A stretch of DNA of 64,000 nucleotides, from positions 806,001-870,000 of the forward strand of contig JADLSH010000273.1 of the NCBI GenBank assembly GCA_016169945.1, in the 5' to 3' direction. Below the pieces are notes generated by a model, which made no database searches, was not told the DNA's origin, and saw only the letters and a list, made by a program, of their open reading frames with translations. This DNA comes from Trachythela sp. YZ-2020 (Eukaryota; Cnidaria; Anthozoa; Malacalcyonacea; Clavulariidae). Within the stretch, counting starts at the first letter, position 1. Every line of letters starts with the position of its first letter. The position numbers and the translations under genes were made by a program. Positions 15,775 through 27,700 of this stretch are shown here, one piece after another.

Positions 15775-18700
15775 TCAATCACTCTCTTCCTCCTCCTCGT
15801 CCCACTCACTCTCCCCACTTTCACTATCCTTATCTTCGTCTTCATCAGATTCAAAGTCCCACTGTTTTGTCTCGATTTCCTTAGCTTCATGAACATCGAT
15901 CTAAAGATGTAAGACAATAATGACTGTAATCAGTATATTGAGATGATACCGCCACGCGTGTTCATGAAGGGAATGCATGCTTGACATTAGGGAGCTTAAG
16001 ATCTACAACGCCAACATCGACGACGCGGCCCTTCTAACAATGAAGTTTTCGCTTGTAATAAAGCAGTGGAAAAGCTTGTAGTCCCAAGAGAATTCTCGAC
16101 GTCGTCTCTGTCTTGTTCACGACGCCAACTAGAGCATTTTACGTCCTCATGACGACGGCAAGTTAGAAGGCTGAATAGCTTCATTTCACGTTTGTTTTTA
16201 CAGCCTGCATTGTAGTCGATAACTGCAGTTGAAACGTTTTAAAACTCATGAATAAAAAGCTGTGAGCTAAAACAAGAACGTTGTTCAATCACGGTCTCTT
16301 TATATTCACATATTTATTTGGCGTTGTCGACTGCCGCGTCGTCGTAGATCTTAAGGTCCCTAATTTCAGGTAAAACGTGGGTGATAAAGTCGTTATATTT
16401 TGTAAGGTGATAACTAAAATATAATGCTAAATTACTTGAAAGAACCTGATCTCTTAAAGACCTTCACATAACTGAAATTTTGTGCAAAACACACGGACTT
16501 TTCCCAAAAGCTTAGGAAGACAAAGTTACCTTGAAGAGTTTAGAAACGTCGACCTCCATATAGGAGTCAGATCTTACGACTGCTGTATAGGAATAATGGC
16601 CGCATTTAATTGGCGCTTGAAACTGCAATTTCACCTTAAAAATATCGAGAAAATACACTGTAACTAAATTTTGTATTAGTGAGACGGGGCATTAGGGTTA
16701 TTGCATTTTCCTTTCAGCTCTACGACTGGGAGTCGCATGTGGGAAGAGTTCTTGTCCTCCAGTTTGACTCTGACAAACATCACAAGTTTTCTAATAAGCC
16801 AAGCCATAGATAGTTTCGACTGCGCAGGTCTGCGCTTCCGAATGACGAGTTCTGCGTCGGGATAAAGAGGCAGTTGACTCATAACAAGTAGCTGAATCTG
16901 GGATAAATTAAATATGCTTATCAAAGTATTCAACCGTTCAATTTGACCTGAATTTGTCAATTACACAATCTCTGTGCTAGCATATTTTGTCTACTGTGTA
17001 AAGCAAAAGAAAGGTGCACTTAAGGGAATATATTTTCTCAGGCCTTAAAATATCGGTCGGTCACGGACATTGTCCGACCCATTCGTGAAATTGTCCGACC
17101 GAATGTATCAGAGCTGTTATGTTGTCCGCTAAGCGTGACAGCGGAGCCGGGTATTCGTTTGATCAGTCGCATCGTAAGTCAATGCACGTGAGTCAATGCA
17201 TTGATCTTTTCTAATTTAAAGCGAGTCAACCGTGCGGAAACCAATTGTTTGTCGAACAACTGTTTGCATATTCAAACGATGATTGAACAGTTGAATATTT
17301 TGATATGCATGTCTAAAGCCTTCCAGTCTCAGCTACATGTTACGATTCAACTGCAATTTTACCCCGACGCAGAACGCGTCATTTGGATGCGCAATCGACA
17401 CTACGAATTGGCTTATTTCGTCGAGCACACCGGTTTCCTCCTGAAGAAAGGCTATAGTAACACTGGATGAATACGAGATGACCCTTACTGGACCTTTAGG
17501 GAGAACAGTTTAGAACTGATAGAGCTATCCAGTATAAATAAAGTTAGCTCTGTTTAGGTTTCCTCCTGCAGAAAGGCTAGTAACACTGGATGAATACGAG
17601 ATGACCGTCACTGGACTTTTAGGCAGAACAGTTTAGAACTGATAGAGCTATCCAGTATAAATAAAGTTAGTTTAGTTTAGGTTTCCTCCTGTAGTAACAC
17701 TGGATCAATAAGAGATGACCCTTACTGGACTCCTAGGAAGAACAGTTTAGAACTGATAGAGCTATCCAGTATAAATAAAGTGAGTTTAGTTTAGGTTTCC
17801 TCCTGTAGTAACACTGGATCAATAAGAGATGACCCTTACTGGACCTCTAGGAAGAACAGTTTAGAACTGATAGAGCTATCCAGTATAAATAAAGTTAGTT
17901 TAGTTTAGGTTTCCTCCTGTAGTAACACTGGATGAATAAGAGACGACCCTTACTGGACCTTTAGGCAGAACAGTTTAGAACTGATAGAGCTATCCAGTAT
18001 AAATATAGTTAGTTTAGTTTAGGTTTCCTCCTGTAGTAACACTGGATCAATAAGGCATTGCCCTTAACGGAGCTCTAAGACAGGAAGAACAGCTTAGAAG
18101 GAACTAAAGGTACGTTCACACACAGCGATTTGTCGGGCCGATTTCAGATGCACGTTAATGATGTTTGAAAAATACGTGGTAAACGTCATCTGGCGACATC
18201 ATCAACTGAAAATATTCGTCAAAAACATTCAGCAAAACCTAAAATCGGCCCGACAAATCGCTGTGTGTGAACGTACCTTAATGGAACTATCAAGTAGAAA
18301 TAAAATTACTTTTATAGTTGTTTTAAGTTTTGTGAGAAGATGAAATTCTTAGCAACATGTAACTTACTGTTTCAGTGTCCTTTAAGTTGACAACTTGTGT
18401 TGGTACAGATATTATTTCCTGTTTTCGTCTGTCACATATGTAGACCCACCACCATTCTTGTTTATCCTGCAATTAGTATCGGATTGTCGGTAACTCAGTG
18501 GTAAAGTGGAAGTCTGTCTGAAGTGAGAAGTGAAAAGGAAGTGAAGTGAAGTGAAGGAAGTGAAGTGAAGAAGGGAAGTGAAGTGAAGTGAGAAGTGAAG
18601 TGAAGTGAATGATGAAGTAAGTGAGGGAAGTGAACAAGGGAAGTGAAGTGAAGTGAAGTGAAGTGAAGTGAAGGGAAGTGAAGTGAAGCGAAGGAAAGTG

Positions 18701-21700
18701 AAGTGAAGTGAAGTGAAGGGAAGTGAAGTGAAGTGAAGGGAAGTGAAGTGAAGTGAAGTGAAGGGAAGTGAGGTGAGGTGAAGTGAAGTGAAGTGAAGGG
18801 AAGTGAGGTGAAGTAAGGGAAGTGAGGTGAGGTGAAGTGAGGTCAAGTCTAGTTCAGGTTTCCTCATGGACGACCCTTACTGGACCTCTATGGAGAACAG
18901 TTTAGAACTGATAGAGCTATCCAATATAGATAAAGTGAGTTAATGACGTCATAAATTACCTCGGGGAAGAATGGGGCATGCACGTCATGACTTGTTCTCG
19001 ATACAGTGTCCAGGACTTTCTCCATTTTATCGACACCTTGCTGCATTCTCTGCCATTCATCATCATCATCGAAATCTACGTCACTGCGAGAGAGAAAATA
19101 ATTCAATATAGCCACGAAAAGTCTTCGCTCGGGGGGGGGAGGGTTTCCATTGCTCAGGGACAGAATTGTGATATCTATTTGACCACATAAACACATGTAC
19201 ACTGCAAGTTTATGTGAAAATGCGTGTAGGGCCACATATACAATCTATATGAAGGTATGCCTTATAACCATTTTAATCATTCCCTTCACCCTGAATTTCT
19301 AGTATCTACAATAACGTATTCTTACAACATTTCATGTGACTGTCACTTTAGATGTAGCGATACATTCACTTGTCAATTCAGGTTGTGCGATATATAAGCT
19401 CAAATTAGGGGGTGTCTGAACTACACGCGTAAAAACGCACAAGCTGTAACAAATTGTAGCAGACTTGTACCAATGCTGTTTCAACAACTTGTTATCATAA
19501 TGTGTTCGCACTGCTTGTTCCCGGCTTGCATGTTGACAACTTGCTACAAGGTTGTTGACTCAACAGACTTTGTTACATGTTGTTCCAACAACTTGTTATA
19601 GTCTTGCAATTCAACAACTTGTTAACAAGTTGTGAGTGACAACCTTGTAGCAACTTCATAAAATGACAACATTGTTACAACTTGTTGACAAGCTTGCTAC
19701 AAGTCTGTTGCGAACACAACTTGTTGAAAAGATGTGAGATTTTTACGTGTGTACCTGAAAAAGATTATCCACGCTATCTTCATATATAGTAGAAATAAGG
19801 GTAGTTTATTTCGATGAAAGATGAATAAACTATAAATTCTGGTTGACCAAACCTAGTGTTCGTCAATTCTGCTGTCAATTTCTTAAAGTTCTCTGGCCAT
19901 AACTGACCTTTGCCAGGTAGTTCAGACACAAACCACAGTCGCTTAATACATGGAACTGTTACCTTTCACTACCACTTCCTCCAGAAGCACTTTCATTATC
20001 ATCACTATTATTATCAATATCGGAATGATCATCATCATTATCCGGATCAATATCATCAATATGATCATTATCATAAAGATCTTCCGATTTCTTTCTCTTC
20101 TTTCGTTTTCCAGGACTTCTCTGTCGTAATTCGTTCTTTTCTTTCTTTCCTTCACCTTTCCCGCCCTCCACTTTGCTCTCTTCCTCTTTGGCCTACAAGA
20201 ATGAGAACAGACATCAAATTATAAATTGCCAGCAAGACAGTCTTATTGTCAGAAATGTCTCGCTACTCTGGTTCAAGTAAATGAATGTCCTTACTGGACC
20301 TCTAGGGAGAACAGTTTAGAACTGATAGAGCTATCCAGTACATTAATAGAACTGACATAGCTATTCATAAAGTTAGTTTAGTTCAGGTTTCCTCTTGTAG
20401 TAACACTGGACCAGTAAATGATGTCCTTTTCTGGACCTATAGGGAGAGGTTAACAGTTTACAACTGATAGAGCTATCCAGTATAAATAAATTAAAGTTAG
20501 TTTAGTTTAGGTTTCCTCCTGTAGTAACACTGGACCGATAAGGAGATGGCCCTCACTGGACCTGTAGGGAGAACAGTTTAGAAGTGATAGAGATATCCAA
20601 TATAAATACTGTTAGTTTAGTTTAGTTTAGTTTAGTTTAGTTTAGTTTTCATTATGTAGTAACACTAGGCCAATATGGAACGACCTTTACAGGACCTCTA
20701 GGAAGAACAGTTTAGAACTGGCAGAGCTATCCAATACAACAATACTTAGTTTAGCACTGGATCAATACGAAAAGGCTGCTACTGAATCTCTTAATAAAAG
20801 ATATTAGTTTAGACGGAAGATATAGAACTATCCAGTAGAAATATAGTTAGTTTAGTAACAAGCTTTCTGGTAAACATTTTCTACAAGTAGAAGATTCCAA
20901 CTTATGTACAGTGTATGTTACTTACCTGAGATTCATCTTTCTGTTTGCCAGCTTGTTTTACAGGCTTCTTCTTCGCCTGTTGTTTCACAGGCTTGGCTTT
21001 CTTTGCTTTCCTCTTTGTTTTCTGCCATACTTTGTTTTTCGACACAGCCTGCAGGGATGTAGCACAAAGCAAGACGTTGTAATAATGGAACCAATTAACA
21101 CAAGGACCGTTACTAAAGGTACGTTCACACACAGCGATTTGTTGGGCCGATTTCAGATGCACGTTAATGATGTCTGAAAAATACGTGGCAAACGTCATCT
21201 GGCGACATCATCAACTGAAAATATTCGTCATTAACATTCAGCAAAACCTAAAATCGGCCCAACAAATCGCTGTGTGTGAACGTACCTTAATATAGCGAGC
21301 AAGTAAAATTTTTCACAGAAGAACCCCGTCATCTCGAACAGCCAAGGGAAGCAAGAAAAAGTTCAAGATAGCGGGGGTTTCGAGATAATCGAATCAGTGT
21401 CAAATTACAAAAAGACAATTATATTGTCAGTGATGTAGATAAGAAATGGGGTAGCCGGGCTTATCTGAAATCTAGAGGGGCCATATTATCACTTGGCGGA
21501 GCTGGGGATCCGGGACATACTAGTGGTTACATAAGAGCTTACTAATACTGTGGTATGCTTTGAACAGTTCCCAGGGAAATTTTGAAATGTCTGCCTGTAT
21601 TATAATGTGTTCCAGCTCTTCTATGTCATCCACTAAATTAGGAATAACTGTTCGCTAAAGCTATAATGTCACATCGTGACCTAAATCAATAACTTCTGAT

Positions 21701-24700
21701 GGCAGTTGAGAAGTATGTGGATGCAGGGTGTTAGACATCGTTATTCATTCTTTGACTTTACTTGCAGCAACCGATCTAATTCGAATTCTTATGGAGACAA
21801 ATACTCCGATTTCCACACAAACTTTTACAGTATTATTACACCTGTATCTTCTAGATTTTTAGCACAGTTTAAAGCCGGTCCAAGAGCGTAACATAACCGG
21901 GCCAGTGGCCCGTTGCCCGGCTATTAAATACATCACTGAATTATGTTATTATGAAATTAAATTAAATTAAATTGCGTGGCTGATCCAATACCCATTGATA
22001 TACGACTGTTATTTGTGAAATATACAATAAACACTGTCAATATAAACTTCAAAGATTTTTTTTGCACTTCACTTGGTTGAACTAGAATACTGGGTTTGGT
22101 GGATATTGGATAATCCAAGTGAGTAGATATATACACAATTTAAGACCTAACCAGGAACGGTTGCGAAAAATGCAACACTAGGTCCTCTGGCAGGAATTGA
22201 ACCCACGGCCCTGCGATTCCGGTGCAGCGCTCTAACCAACTAAGCTACAGAGGCCAGTTGCTGAGCTGTAGGCCAGTTGCTGAGCTGTAACCGTAACCCA
22301 GTATTCTAGTTCAACCAAGTGAAGTGCAAAAAAAATCTTTGAAGTTTACCTTATCACAACCCGCACACCCGATCACCTATATATACAGAACTTACGGTTA
22401 CAGCTCTGCAACTGGCCTCTGTAGCTCAGTTGGTTAGAGCGCTGCACCGGAATCGCAGGGCCGTGGGTTCAATTCCTGCCAGAGGACCTAGTGTTGCATT
22501 TTTCGCAACCGTTCCTGGTTAGGTCTTAAATTGTGTATATATCTACTCACTTGGATTATCCACCAAACCCAGTATCACTGTCAATACAGTATAAATGATT
22601 TAAAAATTGTGCTGTAGGTATCTTAAACTGAATGAGTAGTTTATTATAGTTCGTTTTATCAGTTTTATGTGCATTTTACTGCAAAATCAAACACATGCAT
22701 GCATTCCCTAATAAAAACAACGAACTGCAGCAATTAATGTTTGACATAACTGGGTAAATTCGATCAAGGGAAGCAAAATTAGTTAACAGGGAATAGCTGA
22801 AAAGAAGTTGTGACCCTGAAACAAACCTTTGTTTCTTCAGCATTCTCGTTCTCCGGATGAAGCTCGTGATTTTCTATATCATTTTCTTCATCATCGTCTG
22901 CACCATCACAACACACATCCTGGAAGATGGAGAATAATCTATTTATAAGATAGTTCTATCAATCAATCTATCACTTCAAACCTGTTCTCTCTAGAGGTCT
23001 AGTTAACAATTAGACCGAGTTGGCTATCAGCGAATATAGTCAACGAGGCGAAAGTATAGACATACCAGTATATTTCAAGCTGAAGGAATAAATTAGGAAA
23101 GTTTTTAGCGAAATTTAAGAGCATTCATGAGCATTTTTAATCTGTAAACAATATGACGGGAAATCTCGAAGTACATAAAATATAAATAGATGAAAACATT
23201 CTTAAATCAAGAAAATGTTTTAAAGGCAAGAAAATATAGTTAAATAACTTCAAGCGATTGTGTTTTCAATGATTTTGCTCGAAATATAAACAAAAATCGT
23301 CCATGTTCATAACTGGCACCAATACCTTGAGTGTCTTTCTTGTCAGTTCAACATTAACAGTAATAACTGCCCCAGCTGTAATGACACCCTCATCTTCATC
23401 ATCCATTACTACGTAAAGATATCACAAGCTGTAACCACAGATTGATAGAGACAAACAAAACAAAACAAAACAAAAAAAACACCAAAAAAAACACAAACCC
23501 CGCCAAAAAAACCCACAAAAAACCCCCAAAAAACAACAAAACAAAACGAAACGAAACAAAACCAGACTAACGCTCACCAAGAGGTTTAACATTCACTTCA
23601 ATATGTGGAAACATTTCAGCAACCAGTATAACATCGTCATACTGTTCGTCACTAAGAAACCTCAGCATATCTCTGAAAAAATATTCGCAAGTGGGAATAT
23701 AGCTCATCAACACCAAGGAAATCAGTGCCGTATCGTTGTCTTGATAACAGGGTAATAAACTTCAATGTATTATCTCACCTTCTGTCACTTCGTTTCATTT
23801 TTAAAAGTTCTGAAATGCTTCTTACGTTTCTCTGTCAAAAAGGTAATATAATTGTAGAGAATTAGGTAGAAACTTGTGCTCAATTCTTGGCAATAAGACG
23901 TTTTCCTAACTAATTATGTAACTTCTTTTCCACTCGTCGCAAAAACCAACTCGCAAGCTCGCTGCGAGTACTTTCATCCAATCACAATGCTCGACAGTTT
24001 ATTTTAATTACATGCAAGAACTCGCAGCGAGTTTGCGAGTTGGTTTTGCGATGAGTGGAAAAGAGCCTTAAGAAACTAACTGAACAACTAACGAAAATTA
24101 CACTGGTCATTCCTTGCAGTTGACAGCTGAATCGAAAAGGACACAGTCCAAACGTAACCGAGTCGAACGCTTATTAGGGCGCGTCTGGGTGCCATCATAC
24201 GCCCCATGTCTGATCACAGAGCACAGCTAAGGTGCAAGGGTTAGTTTTTAGTGAGGGAGGAAGACCAGAGTACCCGGAGAAACACCATCGAAGCACAGGA
24301 GAGAACCACCACAACTCTACTTACATGAGTTTTCAACCACATCAAGTCTGTGTAGTCACCCATCCAAATTCCAAAGTAATACTCTAAGCTCAACCCGCAG
24401 TAGCGGCCTTAACTAAGTGGTGAGGGCAGCGTGTTACTATTATATAAAAGACCAGTTATACCGCCTACCTTTTTAGAGGCAAAATATCGTAAATGTTCAG
24501 GTAATATATGTGGTAACTGGAATAGCGGTGACTTCGTGTGGCTTGTGGCCTGCACTAATGTTTGACTGAATTTTATCACATTCTCCAGAGTATCCAGATG
24601 CGGAGGTTTGGGAACTGGAAGGGGAAAAAACACTGTTATTTAATTTGGTATTTTTTTAACTAGAGAATAATACATGGGTGCGCGGAAATACCAGATTTAT

Positions 24701-27700
24701 TTCGAGTGTTGAACATGATATCTCACGAGTGAGCGCGACGAACGAGTGAGATATCTGTTCAACACGATAAATAAATCTGGTATTTCCAAGCACCATGTAT
24801 TTTTCTGTTTATTATATAAAGGACAGTCTTTTCAAACAAAATAAAATAAAATATCCATTTTCATAAACTTCAAAAGCGATAATTTTCACATGTGAGATTA
24901 TCATAAATAATCTCACATGTGAGATTATCAGTTTTATCAGTGCTCGAAATCTCTATAAAGCACTATACTTTATATAATAATTTAATTCAATTTTATTAAA
25001 CTTTGCCTACATACAAATACGTGTTTGCAAGTTGCCAATCACTGTGGACCCTTGGACGATACAATACGATAAAAAAACTAAAAACAGCAAGTGAGTTCGC
25101 GATCGAGGCTGCGAGCTATACTGCACGTAACACACACTGACTTCCATGTCCGGGGATCGTTAATGTCACAATAATCATCAAGTGCATGTTTATAATAACT
25201 AAAGTATATTATAGTTCGATCTTAAATGATTCTAACTGCGAAGACTTGAGCCTGAGAGCCATGTGTGCGAACACATCTTGTTGACAAGATGCGAGATTTT
25301 TACGTGTGTAGTCCACCGTTGATCTTCAAGAAAAATATCAAATCCATAAACTCCTACTACAGCCGATCGTGCTTGTAAAAGGGAAGCTCCTTGAACTGGA
25401 AAGAGTTAAGTAGTTATTTTATTATGTCTAACACTGGATGATTTAATCGTCATGCAAGTGCGAAAATTATATACGTATTTTTAGACCTGACCAGGAGCAG
25501 TTGCGAAAATGAAACCTTAGTCCCTCTGGCAGGAATCGAACCTGCGGCCCTGCGATTCCGGTGCAGCGCTCTAACCAACTGAGCTACAGAGACCAGTTGT
25601 CAAGAGCTAACCACAAGTTCATGGATATACTAGTGTAAGTAGAGTGATGCCGGTGTATGGCATCTAAATTTTCGACATCTCGCTCGATGAAATATTAGCG
25701 CAACTCTATATAAAGGCTGGTTCACACATTGAACTATAATAGACTGGAACGCTAACGCAGGGGGGGAATTGAAGCCAGCTTAATTCAGTTTTTCTGAGTA
25801 TTGAGTTGAAATACTTAACGCCGAACATTGGGCTGTATATGAAATTGAAGCTATTAAAAAGTTCTATTTGATATAAAAACGTCAAGACTTTAGGTAAAAT
25901 GGAATATTTAAAACTTTGAGGGAAAATTTGCCGTATTTTACAAAATTGCGGTTGTTTTTGTATTTTTTAAGTATTTCCATTTTGCCTTAAGTCTTGAAGT
26001 TTTTATTTCAAATAGAACTTTTTAATAGCTTCAATTTCATATACAGCCCACTGTTCGACGTTAAGTATTTCAACTCAAAACTCAGAAAAACTAGCTTGGC
26101 TTCAACGAATCATAGGACTTGATCATAGGAGTTAGCGTTCCAGTTTACTTAGAGTTCACTGGGTTCACACGACCGATTTGTCGGATCCAATTCTCCTCTT
26201 GACGCATGTGATTTACTGTATTTGCTGACAAGAGTAAAGCCATTGGCTCATACCTGGCGAAAAGTGTAGTTCTTGCTGTATTGTGTGAAATCACATACGT
26301 CAGGAGGAGAATCGGATAAAACAAATCGGATCGTGTGAACAGGTCTTCACTCACCGGCATCGGCTTTATAGTAATAAAACAACTGAGATAAACAGTTGAT
26401 CATCTCTTGAATAAGTAACGGTGATTTTTCCAAAATTAATTCCAAATCTAGTGAACAAAAACAATGATGTAATTTAGTTGGGAAACTATAGTATTCAGTG
26501 ATGTATTTAATAGACCCATTGCACTGACGTCACAAATCCTGTGTCCTCCAGATGCCCCCTAAATAAAAAAATAATAATACTAAAAAGTATTATTGTATTA
26601 AATTAAAAAAAACAAAAAAACTAAAAAGTATTAAAGTTTTACCAAATTTGCTCTGTTTACAAAATTTATATTTAATATGCATAGATAATTGCGAATTTGT
26701 CCTCCAGTTGCATACGTCACTGGCGATGTGACGTCATGTGCAATGGGTCTATAGCCGGGCAACGGGCCTCTGGCTCGGTTATGTTACGCTCTTGGGATCG
26801 GCTTTAAACTGTGCTAAAATCTAGAAGTTGATGGTGTTTGTGGATGGAATATTCACCATCAACTATTATTCCCATCGAACGAGATGGCGAGAAAAGTCTT
26901 AAAATCTAGAAGATTCAGGTGTATCAGTGTAAAGGTTTGTGTCATAGAAATCAGAGTAATTGACTCAGAGTATAGCTTCAGTAAATAGTTATTCCTAATT
27001 TAGTGGATAACATAGAAGAGCTGGAATACATTATAATACTTGAAGCCGGCCTATTATTATCCAAGAAATGCTTCAGCTTACATTCACAATTACAGGCAGA
27101 CATTTCAAAATTTTCCTCGGGACTGAAGCTCTTATGTAACCACTATATAGTATGGCCCGGATCCACAGCTCCGCGAATTGATGCTATGGCCCCCCTAGAT
27201 TTCAGATTAGCCCGGCTACACCATTTCTTATCTACATCGCCGAGTATTACACAATAAGAACAGCTAAATTACAAAAGTTAAGGACAGCTAGTACCTTTTT
27301 GCAGCGTATTTTCGGGCAGTGGTAGTCTATCAATGTGTGAAAGAATAAGAGCTCGACATTTCACGCTGAATGGATAACCAAATGGAGACTCCTTGGTATT
27401 CTCGTTGACTGTTTTGAGTTCGTGAAGCAACTGAAAACGGAATGCTTTGTGTTATTTAAATCATTATATGTAATTGTCGATTAGTGGATTTGTGTTTCAC
27501 CTATGTGACTCTTGATTCTATTGATTCTTGTAATATGCAGTTGTCTGATCTTAATTTCACCTCAGTCACATCAATGAAGAGATAGAACTTACAGGTAAAC
27601 TACGTCCAGCGTTCCTCTTTTCAGCTCCTAATTCATTTGCAATTTTCCTAATTACCTTTTCAATTTGCAAAAAATTCGTTGCAAATCCCTAGAGGGAATT

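Noticed and set aside
16676..16960. 94-codon minus-strand frame as a SEC63 exon
   Set aside because: It is one arm of a foldback plus VNTR-SINE leader sequence. The true exon at 16530-16634 matches the conserved RSDSYM region.
16676..17470. Two similar peptides on opposite strands suggesting a divergent gene pair
   Set aside because: The similarity is explained by inverted-repeat arms of one foldback element.
18412..18867. 151-codon minus-strand frame rich in LHFTSL repeats
   Set aside because: Translation of the AAGTG minisatellite. Its last part overlaps SEC63 exon 20 in another frame; the real exon frame is DKQEWWW.
22417..22490. tRNA gene with good A and B boxes
   Set aside because: The same head recurs attached to a conserved non-tRNA body in several places, so it is a SINE. 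The cloverleaf is imperfect and no tRNA-type terminator follows.
25310..25395. Possible extra SEC63 exon with a good acceptor, encoding [15 protein letters not shown]
   Set aside because: Exons 11 and 12 join perfectly without it, no donor gives a length divisible by three, and it has no counterpart in SEC63 proteins. The following sequence is a repeat terminus.
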